Of a stretch of 64,000 bases of DNA, positions 1 to 9,582 are shown in pieces. A model generated the notes under the pieces. It had not been told where the DNA came from. It saw only the letters and a list, made by a program, of their open reading frames with translations, and ran no database searches. The stretch's first letter is position 1, and each line of letters begins with the position of its first letter. Source of the stretch: CBDFMG01 sp965221205 [NCBI: bacterium] (GTDB taxonomy: Bacteria; SM23-31); assembly GCA_965221205.1 (NCBI GenBank), contig OZ244870.1, positions 2,108,001-2,172,000 of the forward strand, given 5' to 3'. A program made the translations under genes and the position numbers.

Positions 1-396
1 GTAGCAAAAACTGTACCGGGAACAGACAGGGTAGTCCAAATCAGAGTAGTCCAAATTTTGTAAATTATTAAAAAATAATAGCTTACAATTTTTCAATATG
101 TATCATTATGAAAAATAGTGCAATAATTTGCACTGCAAAAAGGTGTATGTGACTGTTTCTCAGAATTAATTCTGCTTTGGGTACCATATACTGCGAGTTT
201 TATTCAGTATCAAGTCCCCACACATGATGTATATTTTACTGCACATATACAAAAGAGGCGGGATGAAGTTGAAGTGTTGTGAGATAAATGTCGGGAAGGT
301 TTATACGAATTTTTAATAGTATTCCAAAAAATTCATGCTGAAAAAATCTATATTAAATCCAGAATAATTTAATTGAATTAATAATATTAGATTTTA
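1..396. other. AT-rich intergenic stretch, no gene seen
   Basis: No reading frame with a credible start, ribosome binding site or recognisable protein was found. The stretch is AT-rich and lies downstream of the PD40 propeller gene, which is on the minus strand. Confidence 0.5.
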
Positions 397-1340
397 GTTT
401 ATCACCGGTGACCATTCAAGTGATCGAATACTAAAGGAGTTATTTGTTATCTTGAATTGATTGGCCCCATCTGCATTCATTATATATATTCGATCGGTCC
501 CCCATCTCGCCTTGAAATAAACGCAATCTTTGAACCGTCAGGTGACCAGGAAGGGCAAAAATCGCCTTCCGGATGGCGAGTTATATTGACAGGATCTGAA
601 CCATCTATATTCATGAGGTATATTTCAGCATTACCATCTCTGGCAGAAGTAAACGCAATCTTTGAACCATCCGGTGACCAAGAAGGAAAAGCATCATAAT
701 CCGGATGGTATGTTACGTTTATCTGGTTTGAACCATCTGAATTCATGGTATATATTTCATAATTATTATCTCTTCTGGACTCAAACACAATCTTTAAACC
801 ATCCGGTGACCAGCCCGGAGTATCGTCTGTTGCATAATTATTTGTCAATTGTTTCAGACCATCGCCATTGACATGAAATATATATATATTTGATGAGGAA
901 GTGAGCGCAATGCGAGTACCATCTGGTGACCAGGAAGGATCGTATCCTCCTATATTGATTTCTTTTTTCCTATCTGAACCATCAGCAGCCATTGATACAA
1001 TTCCGATATTCTCATCTTTATGGTTTAATAATGGACCTAAACCTGAAGATGATAATATTTGAACAGATTCAAAAATGATCCGTGAACCGTCTGGTGACCA
1101 TCTAGGAACCCATTCTACGTACTGTGCTGTATTTGAGATATTCAATAGGTTTGATCCATCCGGGGAGACGGTGTAAATATCATCAATCGGTGCACCGTTG
1201 GATCTGGAATCGAACACAATTTTTGTTTTTTCTAATAAAACAGGATCCAGATCGAGAGTTGGCCCTGTCGGAGATGAATCCGCACATTGTATGAAAAGAA
1301 ATGCAACAATTAAAAGACTATATTGTATGTTATAATTCAT
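397..1340 (-). pseudogene. PD40/TolB-like beta-propeller lipoprotein, frameshifted near its end
   Basis: The product has a short N-terminal hydrophobic segment ending in a lipobox-like IQCADS, so it is probably an outer-membrane or periplasmic lipoprotein. It then has at least six propeller blades marked by the recurring WSPDG motif together with DGS and IYxM strands, as in TolB-like PD40 repeats. Such propellers bind proteins; the partner here is not known. I chose the ATG at 1338-1340, just before the signal segment, over the upstream start at 1397. Near position 500 the frame breaks: the open frame ends early after RRDGG, while a neighbouring frame continues with another blade (DRIYIMNADG) down to a stop near 397. 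This is either a one-base frameshift or a sequencing error. Confidence 0.7.
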
Positions 1341-1500
1341 ATTTTTCACAAAATTCAGCTGTTTTTTAAGGGTAAAAAAGGATAACAAATTGCACAATTA
1401 TTCACATTATAAATCTTATAGTATTATAGTTAATAATTTGTTCCAAAATGTTAAGGGGAATAAAGCAATATTGTATCCCGCCTTTGCAAATGGAAAAATT

Positions 1501-1620
1501 CTACTTAATTAGCGCCATCCGTTTCGTTTCGACAAAATCTCCCGCTTCAAGTTTATAAATGTACGGCCCTGAGGCGAATTCTGCCGCATCCCACGTATTT
1601 GTGTGATGGGATTGAATATT
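1501..1620 (-). pseudogene. Remnant of a type IX secretion C-terminal sorting domain
   Basis: About 37 codons are recognisable: a TWDAAEFASGPYIYKL strand, then EAGDF, then the terminal KRMALIK and a stop. This is the end of a Por-secretion (T9SS type A) sorting domain. No complete gene precedes it; the coding sequence upstream (to the right) is not recognisable. It shows that the host once had another T9SS cargo gene here and supports an FCB-group host. Confidence 0.75.
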
Positions 1621-1866
1621 CCATTAAAGTCTCAAAAATTATCCAGGTTTGCAATGTGGCAAAAACCCGATTGATATCACCGGATAATTCGACGTTTTTA
1701 TCTCCCGAAATACTGGACAGTTTATGTATTGTAGGAAATACTCACATTCCAGTTATTTCACCGGAGAAAATTCTCCGTCATAAATGTATTGAACCGTTAT
1801 GGCAAGATCAAAATAATAACCGGCCGATTGCGCATGGTCATAAATCTGTAGCCAATGATACAGGAA

Positions 1867-2455
1867 TGTCTTTTGTTCCGGGGATTGTCTGTACCGTTTG
1901 CGTGATAATCGTTTTACAGGTAATGGATGTTCTTGTAAAGAGAGCCCGAAGCGGCTCAAGGACGATCTTGCTCTACTGCATTATGTTTCTTTGGAGATAC
2001 CTGCCAATAAAGCTGTCAGGAGTCTTGGTTTTGGCGCCACGACGGTGCGAAGAAACTAGATGCTTTATCGACAGAAAATTTATAATTTTTATGTCAGGAA
2101 GTGAGAAGGCTTTCCGGCGAGATAGAATGTGATGCAAGCTGCTTTAGTGGGAAACATGCGGGAACCAGCGGTTGCGGGAGTGCCGGTACAATAAAGGTTT
2201 TCGGCATTGTGGGACGTCACGGGAAGCTGTTTACTACGATGTGACTGCCGCTTGATGAACGGGATCAGGGACACCGCTGAGCAAGGGGGTGTCTTCTACA
2301 CTGATACGGTTCGTATACATCGCTGCAGTTTTTGGTAAACAGCGTACGGTCGATCATAGTGCATCACGGGACATCGTCGGTGTTAGCAAAAGTCATTGCC
2401 TGGTATACCGCAAGGAAATGGAATGGAGATACAATTACAGAAACCAGGATATATA
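1867..2455 (+). mobile_element. Degenerate IS1595-family transposase, copy 1
   Basis: Translated pieces in shifting frames match an IS1595/ISXO2-type transposase. There is an N-terminal cysteine pair (CPFCSG), a helical segment ending in KAVRSLGFGATTVRRN, the catalytic-core start LSGEIECDASCFSGKH, then AGTSGCG and VFGIVGRHGKLFTT. Stops and frameshifts follow, so no intact protein is made. A second copy at 22545-22972 is similar but has lost the part between the cysteine motif and the core. I could not define terminal inverted repeats. Confidence 0.7.
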
Positions 2456-2615
2456 CCATTCTTTAATCAAAATTCACGTTAGTCCGTTTTTGACCTAGTG
2501 ACCTTTTTTAAATTATTTAATCTGAACTCAACAAAATGATAATTTAGCTGTACACTGGGAAAAATTACTTGCGAATGGCGGTAAAAATGACAAAATTTAG
2601 ACCTTTTTAATTCAG

Positions 2616-3537
2616 GTGAGTGCACAATTGAAATTTGTTAAAATAAAACAAGTTGATGTTTTTACTCGTATTCCGTTTTCCGGAAATGCTGCAGATGTTG
2701 TGACGGCCGCAAGTGGATTGACAGTAAAACAGATAAAACTTATTGCCCGTGAAATGAATATTTCTGAAACGGCATTCGTTCTTCCGCCTAAAACACCGAC
2801 TGCAGACATGAGATTGAGATGGTTTACAGCAGCTTCAGAAGTGAATTTATGCGGGCATGCAACAATAGCTGCGTTCCATGCTCTTGCTGAAGAGCATAAG
2901 TACGATATGAACAGAGCAGGACTCTTTAAGTTTAACGTCAAAACACGTTCTGGAATATTGCCTGTCGATGTTTTAATAGAGGAAAATGAACCGTCATTGA
3001 TTATATTCGAACTTCCTGTTCCAACATTTCATTTGGTTGAATATGAGAGATTCGATCTTGCAGCTGCATTATCTATGCATGTTAAAAGTATCGAAACCGC
3101 TTACCCACTTTCAAAGAATAGTTCACACCTTATTCTTTCAATAAAATCACGAGAAGAACTCTTCAAGATTATCCAGAATCAGAGTGCTACTGCTAAAATA
3201 TGTTCAGATACACAAACACACGGTTTGACTGTTTTTACAACAGACACAGTTGAAAGTAAATCCGCAGTACATTGCAGACATTTTGCACCGTTGGTCGGTG
3301 CTATCGAAGACCCGGTTACGAGTTCATCTCTTGGATCACTTGATGTCTATCTCATAGAAAACGACATAATAAAGCCAACTAACGGAGTAGTTCGATTTGT
3401 CACCGAGAGAAGGAGATTGCCTTGACAAACCCGGAAGAGTCAGTGTCGAGCATGTCAAAAAGAATAGTGTGTTTGAGTCGGTTAAGATATTAGGTAATGC
3501 AATAACTGTATTAAATAGTGAAATTCGGTTAGAATAG
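2616..3537 (+). pseudogene. PhzF-family epimerase/isomerase-like protein, frameshifted near the C-terminus
   Basis: PhzF-family proteins have a diaminopimelate-epimerase fold; many members have unknown substrates. Visible family landmarks are VDVFTRIPFSGNAADVV at the start, NISETAFV with the usual glutamate, RWFTAASEVNLCGHATIA in the first half, and FAPLVGAIEDPVTSSSLGSL in the second half. The open frame stops at 3425, but a neighbouring frame continues with DCLDKPGRVSVE, the family's usual end, to a stop near 3537. One base change near 3405 would restore a protein of about 305 residues, so this is a recent frameshift or a sequence error. The start is a GTG at 2616 with a weak ribosome binding site. 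Confidence 0.8.
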
Positions 3538-3596
3538 TGCGGCTTCTCCTTAATATTTTGCCAAAAAACCCTAATTTTTCAATTGTTTACAATAAA

Positions 3597-3670
3597 GGCG
3601 GAGTAGCTCAGTTGGTCAGAGCAGTGGAATCATAATCCACGTGTCCGGGGTTCGAGTCCCTGCTCCGCTA
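3597..3670 (+). tRNA. tRNA-Met (anticodon CAT)
   Basis: A 74-nt cloverleaf can be drawn: acceptor stem GGCGGAG with CTCCGCT, T8 A9, D-arm GCTC/GAGC, anticodon stem GTGGA/TCCAC around a seven-base loop ATCATAA, and T-arm CGGGG TTCGAGT CCCTG. The anticodon is CAT. The general form suits elongator Met; a lysidine-modified tRNA-Ile cannot be ruled out by eye. CCA is not encoded. Confidence 0.9.
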
Positions 3671-3854
3671 CTAATGTAATAACAGGAGCTTAGATACTAT
3701 TCTGAGTCCCTTTTTTAATAGTGCAATCATAAAACACATATTGTAAACGGTATTATTGAACCATATTGATCAATCTTATTTGGATGACGCAAAGCGACCA
3801 TTTCACGACGTACCATTTCATCCACGGTAGGATGCGTCACATTTGTAACCTCTC

Positions 3855-4256
3855 GTGAAAATTTCTGGAAAAAGTAGACTGTATTATCTGGTCAGTAATA
3901 TTACAATTTTTGTCATTCCGCATTTCGGCTGTGGTTTTTTTCGTGAAACCCTCATGCTTGGTTCACTCTGCGAAAATGTTTATGTTGACACATCAAGTTC
4001 GAACAGGTGGCTACGGACACAGCCTGAAAGTATAACGCTGACCGATGTTTTCAAAAAGGCGTTTGAGATATTTGGAAGCAGCCGGATCATATTCGGGACT
4101 GATTCATCGGTCTTTCCCCGAGGCTGGAGAAACGATCTTTTCCGGGAGCAGTTGGATATTTTAAATTCTATTGGTTTAAATCAGGATGACCAACATAATG
4201 TTTTCGCAGGCAATGTCAAACGTATTCTTAAACTCAAAAGATTATGCATCGAATGA
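3855..4256 (+). pseudogene. C-terminal fragment of an amidohydrolase (metal-dependent hydrolase) protein
   Basis: The frame encodes the last third of an amidohydrolase-2-type TIM-barrel hydrolase. The motifs are IPHFGCGFFRE, NVYVDTSSSNRW and IIFGTDSSVFPRGWR; the GTDS aspartate is usually a metal or catalytic ligand. The N-terminal barrel with the HxH motif is absent, so this is a gene remnant. The approximately 180 bp before it (3680-3855) hold only short, unassignable coding-like pieces on the minus strand. Confidence 0.65.
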
Positions 4257-4394
4257 AATAGTTAATATATGTTGCAGTATTATTCATTTTATCCCCAAAT
4301 TTAGTGGAAATGGTCCTTGAGGAGAGATAGCAATGGCTTATTGTATATTTAAAGAAGGTGATGTTCATAGAGTAGCAACCCGGAGGGGGAGACG

Positions 4395-6956
4395 GTGGAA
4401 TACGGGAGGCGGAAGTCGAGTTGGCGGCGGTGCAGCCGGCATCTCGCCTGCTGCGGGTTTCTGTTCCTTGTTCTATGCCAAGCCTCGGGTTGCGGAGACA
4501 ATGCGTCGCCCCCGGCCCCGACTCCATCTCCGGTCGCCGCCAACCACTCTCCGGTGGCCTCCGCTGCAGTGATTCCTGATCAGGCACTGCCGGTCGGCAG
4601 AAACGCAGCGACCGTTGACATGGCACCGTACTTTACCGATCTGGATGGGGACATGCTGACGTATACAGCTGTTTCCAGTGATGCTGGCGTCGTGATCGCC
4701 AGCGTGTCGGGAAGCACCGTGACGCTCACCCCGGTGAGTGCCGGGGCCACGACCGTGGCTGTCACGGCCATGGACCCCGGCGGGGCGACCGCCACACGGT
4801 CGATCGCTGTGACGGTCGGCCAAGGCAGCACGCATGGCGGCTCGGATCTGGTTGTGGAGTCTCCCGGGGTAAGCAGCCCTACGATGGATCCAGAGGAGGA
4901 GTTCACGTTCTCGACGACGGTACGGAACGTCGGGGACGGGGACGCAGCGGCCACGACGCTGCGCTACTACTTGTCGACGGATGCGACGATCTCGACATCG
5001 GACACGGAGGTGGGCACGGATACGGTGGCAGAGCTTGCGGTTTCGGCAAGCAGTGACGAGTCGGTGACCCTGGCCGCGCCGATGACTGCTGGCACGTACT
5101 ACTACGGTGCGTGCGTGGGCGTTGTGGCGGGGGAGTCCGACACGACGAACAACTGCTCTTCGTCGGTCGCGGTGACGGTAGTTGAGCCGGAGCCCCCGGT
5201 CGCCGCCAACCACTCTCCGGTCGCTTCCGCCGCAGTGATTCCCGATCAGGCACTGCCGGTCGGCAGAAACGCAGTGACCGTGGATGTGGCGCTGTACTTT
5301 ATCGATCTGGATGGCGACACGCTGACGTATACAGCTGTTTCCAGTGATGCTGGCGTCGTGATTGCCAGCGTGTCGGGAAGCATCGTGACGCTCACCCCGG
5401 TGAGTGCCGGGGCCACGACCGTGGCTGTCACGGCCATGGACCCCGGCGGGGCGACCGCCACACGGTCGATTGCTGTGACGGTCCAGAAGTCGGAGCCCCC
5501 GCCGCCGAGCACTCCGGATCTGGTTGTGGCGTTGCCGTCGGTGAGTGACAGCAACCCGGTCGCCAACGCGGAGTTCACGTTCTCGGCGACAGTACGGAAC
5601 GTCGGGAATGGAGATGCAGTGTCCACGACGCTGCGTTATTACCGCTCGACGGACGCGACGGTCACGACATCGGACACGGAGATTGGTACGGACGCGGTGA
5701 CGGCGCTCGCGGCAGCGGGAAGCAGCAGCGAGTCGGTCACGTTGACGGCGCCGTCGACCCCCGGCACGTACTATTATGGTGCGTGCGTGGATGTGGTGAT
5801 GGGTGAGTCCAGCACCACGAATAACTGCTCGGCATCCGTTGAGGTCGAGGTAACGGAGCCTCCGCCTCCGCCTCCTCCGAGCACACCGGACCTGGAGGTG
5901 GGACCGCCGTCGGTGAACGACAACAGCCCGGAGACGGGAGGAACGTTCACGTTCTCGGCGATGGTACGGAACGTCGGTGATGGAGACGCAGCAGCCACGA
6001 CGCTGCGCTATTACCGCTCGACCGACGCTACGATCACCAGCTCCGACACCGAGGTCGGCACGGACGCGGTGCGGGCGCTGTCGGCTGGGGGAACAAGTGC
6101 GGAATCGATCGATCTGACGGCGCCATCGATGGCTGGCACGTACTACTACGGCGCGTGTGTGGACGCGGTGGCCGACGAGTCGGACACGACGAACAACTGC
6201 TCGGGATCGGTCGCGGTTACGGTAGAGGGGCCTATGCCGGACTTGGTGGTGCTGGCGCCAGATGCGAGGGACAGCGTGGAGACGGGCGAGGCGTTCTGGC
6301 TATTGGCTACGGTGACCAACCAGGGCGATGGGCAGTCGGCGGCGACAACGGTGCGGTACCTCCGCTCGACCGACGCTACGATCACCAGCTCCGACACCGA
6401 GGTCGGCACGGACGCGGTGCGAGCGCTTGTCCGTCCGCAAGGCTACGGGGCAACGATTCGTTTGACGGCGCCATCCACGGCCGGCACGTACTACTACGGC
6501 GCGTGCGTGGACGCGGTGCCCGGGGAATCCGACACGACGAACAACTGCTCGGTATCAGTGCAGGTCGAGGTAACGGAGCCTCCGCCTCCGCCTCCTCCGA
6601 GCACACCGGACCTGGAGGTGGGACCGCCGTCGGTGAACGACAACAGCCCGGAGACGGGAGGAACGTTCACGTTCTCGGCGATGGTACGGAACGTCGGTGA
6701 TGGAGACGCAGCAGCCACGACGCTGCGCTACTACCGCTCGACGGACGCGACGATCACGACATCCGATACGGAGGAGGGCACGGACGCGGTGGAAGCGCTT
6801 GGGGCTGGGGCGACCAGCAACGAGGATATCGCCCTGACGCTGCCATCGTCGGTGGGCACGTACTACTACGGGGCATGCGTGGAGGTGGTGGCCGGGGAAT
6901 TGGACACGACCAATAACTGCTCAGGGTCGGTCGCGATCACTGTGCAGCAGCCGTAG
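4395..6956 (+). CDS. Large CARDB-repeat surface lipoprotein
   Basis: The 853-residue product has an N-terminal hydrophobic segment and a lipobox-like ASGC near residue 33, followed by a proline-rich linker. Two nearly identical cadherin-like/Ig-like domains (about residues 50-140 and 270-365; LTYTAVSSDAGVV, GATTVAVTAMDPGG) alternate with five CARDB domains. CARDB is the cell-adhesion-related domain; here it is marked by TFSATVRNVGDGDA, LRYYRSTDATI, AGTYYYGACV and ESDTTNNCS. It is therefore probably an exposed adhesion or binding protein. The GTG start at 4395 is preceded by a strong AGGGGGAG. Codon use is much more GC-rich than in the chromosome. A stretch of about 180 bp is repeated almost exactly at 5860-6040 and 6540-6720, so the domain array is still expanding by duplication. 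Another CARDB start (PDLVVASP) follows the stop codon but is cut off. Confidence 0.75.
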   Translation: MEYGRRKSSWRRCSRHLACCGFLFLVLCQASGCGDNASPPAPTPSPVAANHSPVASAAVIPDQALPVGRNAATVDMAPYFTDLDGDMLTYTAVSSDAGVVIASVSGSTVTLTPVSAGATTVAVTAMDPGGATATRSIAVTVGQGSTHGGSDLVVESPGVSSPTMDPEEEFTFSTTVRNVGDGDAAATTLRYYLSTDATISTSDTEVGTDTVAELAVSASSDESVTLAAPMTAGTYYYGACVGVVAGESDTTNNCSSSVAVTVVEPEPPVAANHSPVASAAVIPDQALPVGRNAVTVDVALYFIDLDGDTLTYTAVSSDAGVVIASVSGSIVTLTPVSAGATTVAVTAMDPGGATATRSIAVTVQKSEPPPPSTPDLVVALPSVSDSNPVANAEFTFSATVRNVGNGDAVSTTLRYYRSTDATVTTSDTEIGTDAVTALAAAGSSSESVTLTAPSTPGTYYYGACVDVVMGESSTTNNCSASVEVEVTEPPPPPPPSTPDLEVGPPSVNDNSPETGGTFTFSAMVRNVGDGDAAATTLRYYRSTDATITSSDTEVGTDAVRALSAGGTSAESIDLTAPSMAGTYYYGACVDAVADESDTTNNCSGSVAVTVEGPMPDLVVLAPDARDSVETGEAFWLLATVTNQGDGQSAATTVRYLRSTDATITSSDTEVGTDAVRALVRPQGYGATIRLTAPSTAGTYYYGACVDAVPGESDTTNNCSVSVQVEVTEPPPPPPPSTPDLEVGPPSVNDNSPETGGTFTFSAMVRNVGDGDAAATTLRYYRSTDATITTSDTEEGTDAVEALGAGATSNEDIALTLPSSVGTYYYGACVEVVAGELDTTNNCSGSVAITVQQP

Positions 6957-7250
6957 CGCCATCCGGATCTGGTGGTGGCCTCGCCTATGCCGGGCCGCTC
7001 GACGACCTCGCGGACGTGCAGAACCGTTCCTTTCTGCAATTGTCTTGGTGGAACTCCCCACACGCAGTTTAGGGCGGTCTGGGTGCTCGTCCACAGGCAG
7101 GATTTTCACGGTATCTGTGACACCCACCATAACAGATTTTCTTTGAACGCCATTTTCAACTCATTGATTCTATTGAAGATAACTTGTGTGTTAAAAGATT
7201 ATCTTGCTCTGAGGAAGTAGTGTTAGTAAATTGAGCAGTGTGACATCTCA

Positions 7251-8816
7251 ATGACACTCATCGAAAAAGCACTTACCAAAACGGGGCCAACACGGACAGA
7301 ACGTCTGGTCACCACCCTGACCCAATCGCTGAACATCTCCCCTGCAGCGGCGCGCCAGCGCCTGTCGAGGGCGCGCACCCCCGTTGAGCGATATCCCGGT
7401 CTCCTCCTGCCCAGACGTGAAGCCTTTTTCTACTTGAGGAGCCAGCGCAACAGCGAGATCTACTGGCGGAATCTCCTGCGTGACCTGCGCGAGACGGGCA
7501 CCGTCTATGCTTGCGCGATTGATGGGCTCTCCGCGCGCGGCGGCATCGTACCAGTGGACGAGTTTGCCGTGGTGAGTGGCGCACCCGTTGCCCTCAAGAA
7601 ACAGGTGCCGTCGGAGGGGGTGGCGAAGAAGCTGGTTGATATCGGGGTCATGAATGAAGAAGAAGTTGGCGGTCTCGGTCGCTGCTTCGTCGCCAACCCC
7701 TACGCTGTCATGCAACCTTTGGGAATCGGTCACATCAGGGCCAGACGTCTGACCGAAGGCGTCATACTGGATGGCCTTCGCCAGTGGGCGTGGAAGAACG
7801 GTATCGGCAGCCATAACACGATCGCCATTCGCGGCGAGGGCCATCCCCTTAAGGTGGGTCAGTTCAGATGGGATTTGACCGGCCCGAGTTATCTGCTTCC
7901 CCTCCGGCGTAAAAATATTCCGCATGGCTTTGTTGTGGCCGATGTGTTTACCGAAGGCCAGATGAATGTTCCCAATATCCGATACTTTATCCGCAAGGTG
8001 CAGACCTACCAGAAAACCTCAAACAGCGGTGTGCTCTTTCCGATCCTCATGGCCGAGAGCTTTACCGGCGATGCCCTGACGGAGGGCCACAAGTATGGAT
8101 TGATACTGACAACGCCTAAAAACCTGTTTGGACGGCATGTAGCGGACGCCCTCACCGACTTAATGATGACCCTGAAAAACGCGGCGGCCATTGCTGCCGT
8201 CGACGATGATCGCTTGTACAAATTGCTCGGCGAGCTCTCTGGGATCGAGGGCCGTGCCGGCAATATGCGGGGCATCCTGTTCGAACTGATCGCAGCCCAT
8301 ATCGCCAAGCATGGAATCGGCGGCAGCATTGATTTCGGCGTCCTGCATACCCATCGTGAAAACGGACAAAAAGCCGATCTGGATGTGATTTGTGTGACGG
8401 ATCAAAATACAGTTTGTGTGATTGAGTGTAAGGGCAAGCGCCCCGGCGGAACCGTCTCACTCGGAGAGGTGAATGACTGGCTCGGCAAGCTTCCCATCAT
8501 GCAGGACTATGTGGCGAGCCGGGAGCATTTGCGCGAACGCAATCAAACCTACGAATTCTGGACCACCGGTGCGTTTGAAGTGGACGCTCTTGCCAAGCTG
8601 GAACTTGAACAGGCAAACCGCACGAGGCGGCCGATCGCCTGGAAGGATGGCGCGGCTGTACGCAAGATTGCGGCGCAACGCAAACTTAAAACCATCGGCG
8701 ACGCCTTGGACCAACACTTTATTAAACATCCCCTGGCGAAGTTGGGAGGCTTGCGGGGAGGTCTGGACGGGACGCGGCCAGCTAGAGACGAGAGCTCCAG
8801 CGCATCAACGCGGTGA
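7251..8816 (+). CDS. PD-(D/E)XK nuclease-domain protein with N-terminal winged-helix-like region
   Basis: This 521-residue protein begins with a helical region that looks like a helix-turn-helix (SPAAARQRLSRAR). It ends with a restriction-endonuclease-like core: a glutamate in the helix MRGILFELIAAHIA, aspartates D376/D378 in ADLDVI, and E392-C-K394 in VIECKGK. This is the expected E...D...ExK pattern of a metal-dependent nuclease. Such stand-alone nucleases often occur in defence islands, but no methyltransferase or specificity partner sits beside it. The last residues after about 500 look like fused foreign sequence. On both sides are CARDB gene fragments (PDLVVASP at 6965, AGTYYYG at 8900), so the gene appears to have been inserted into a CARDB gene. 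The start is an ATG at 7251 without a clear ribosome binding site. Confidence 0.7.
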   Translation: MTLIEKALTKTGPTRTERLVTTLTQSLNISPAAARQRLSRARTPVERYPGLLLPRREAFFYLRSQRNSEIYWRNLLRDLRETGTVYACAIDGLSARGGIVPVDEFAVVSGAPVALKKQVPSEGVAKKLVDIGVMNEEEVGGLGRCFVANPYAVMQPLGIGHIRARRLTEGVILDGLRQWAWKNGIGSHNTIAIRGEGHPLKVGQFRWDLTGPSYLLPLRRKNIPHGFVVADVFTEGQMNVPNIRYFIRKVQTYQKTSNSGVLFPILMAESFTGDALTEGHKYGLILTTPKNLFGRHVADALTDLMMTLKNAAAIAAVDDDRLYKLLGELSGIEGRAGNMRGILFELIAAHIAKHGIGGSIDFGVLHTHRENGQKADLDVICVTDQNTVCVIECKGKRPGGTVSLGEVNDWLGKLPIMQDYVASREHLRERNQTYEFWTTGAFEVDALAKLELEQANRTRRPIAWKDGAAVRKIAAQRKLKTIGDALDQHFIKHPLAKLGGLRGGLDGTRPARDESSSASTR

Positions 8817-8819
8817 TGG

Positions 8820-9002
8820 ATTGGGCCGCGGCGATCAGGACGGTGTGGGCGTCGGGAACCACCGGGGTGGTGGTGTTGACGGCGCCCTCGACGGCGGGCA
8901 CCTACTACTATGGGGGTGTGCGTGGACTGGAAGACGGAGGAGTCCGACACGACAAACAACTGCTCGGGTTCCGTGGAGATCGTTGTTTCGGAGAGTGAAT
9001 GA
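8820..9002 (+). pseudogene. CARDB domain end fragment
   Basis: The sequence encodes the end of a CARDB domain (VLTAPSTAGTYYYG, then in the next frame ESDTTNNCSGSVEIVV, then a stop at 9000-9002). It is shifted by one base at a run of five G. It matches the C-terminal halves of the repeats in the 4395-6956 gene and is probably the separated tail of a CARDB gene interrupted by the nuclease gene. Confidence 0.65.
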
Positions 9003-9100
9003 GGATCAGCCGGTGACTCGGATCGATCTCTGTGCGCCTCGCCCTGCTGCTCGTGGGCCGTGGGATGACGCTGATCCGGTGAGGTGGGGGTGAATCCGAG

Positions 9101-9304
9101 CTACGCCGTGAAGAGCCGAATCAAGATACCGAACATCAGCACGATGTTCGTTCCGACCATCCACTTGAGCAACTTCACATCGGATTCGATGCCAGACAGA
9201 CGATTCTCGAATCCCGCGATCTCTTCGGACGCTTCACGAGCGATCCCATCTGGCGCACCAGCCGCCTTGAAGGCGGCGTAGGTCTTCGAGAGCATGACGG
9301 CCAT
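9101..9304 (-). CDS. Small coiled-coil protein with one C-terminal membrane segment
   Basis: The 67-residue product has an N-terminal helical part, then a coiled-coil-like stretch (ENRLSGIESDVKLLKWMV), then one hydrophobic segment (NIVLMFGILIRLF). This shape is shared by DUF1640/CCDC90-like small proteins often found near mobile DNA. A partner or function cannot be stated. It lies at the right end of the GC-rich block and shares its composition. Confidence 0.55.
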   Translation of the reverse strand: MAVMLSKTYAAFKAAGAPDGIAREASEEIAGFENRLSGIESDVKLLKWMVGTNIVLMFGILIRLFTA

Positions 9305-9461
9305 TGTGGATACCTCGCTACAGTGTAGCGGCTCAGGCCGAAGGTCTCGGTCTTGTTCTCGGTCACGTGTGCTCTCAGGTGCTCTGAGTGGCGCGGGCGG
9401 TCTCGTAGTGTCTTGGAGGACGAGCGACTCGCCGGTGGCGATGTGCTCGCTGACCGCTTTC

Positions 9462-9549
9462 CATTAACATAGAAGGTAATCACATTGTGAGCAGCCGGGG
9501 GGTTGAATGGCTTCATCCACCAAATGAAAAAATCCTGCTGATCCATTGA
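9462..9549 (+). pseudogene. Remnant of the 3' end of an M24-like peptidase gene
   Basis: The last approximately 28 codons (GNHIVSSRGVEWLHPPNEK and a hydrophobic end) are nearly identical to the end of the M24 gene at 12307-13764. The remnant begins exactly at the GC-rich block boundary. An M24 copy therefore stood here and lost its body when the GC-rich DNA arrived, or the tail was copied. Confidence 0.8.
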
Positions 9550-9582
9550 GTTCAGAGCAAAAATCATAAAGGAGATTCTATT

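Larger units (their letters stand above)
4378..9462. other. GC-rich foreign block interrupting the AT-rich chromosome
   Basis: Base composition changes sharply near 4378 and returns to AT-rich at about 9462. Inside are a CARDB-repeat lipoprotein gene, a PD-(D/E)XK nuclease gene and a small membrane protein. The right junction lies inside a remnant of an M24 gene end (9462-9549) and shares the short word TTCCATTAA with the intact homologue at 13673. No integrase, tRNA target or inverted repeats were seen at the edges. Confidence 0.6.

Noticed and set aside
1753-2274. Independent genes in the IS1595 remnant region
   Set aside because: The frames are pieces of one decayed transposase in shifting frames.
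4473-5213. Long minus-strand and third-frame frames across the CARDB gene
   Set aside because: They mirror the repetitive GC-rich coding strand and have arginine- and histidine-rich, low-complexity products without starts or family motifs.
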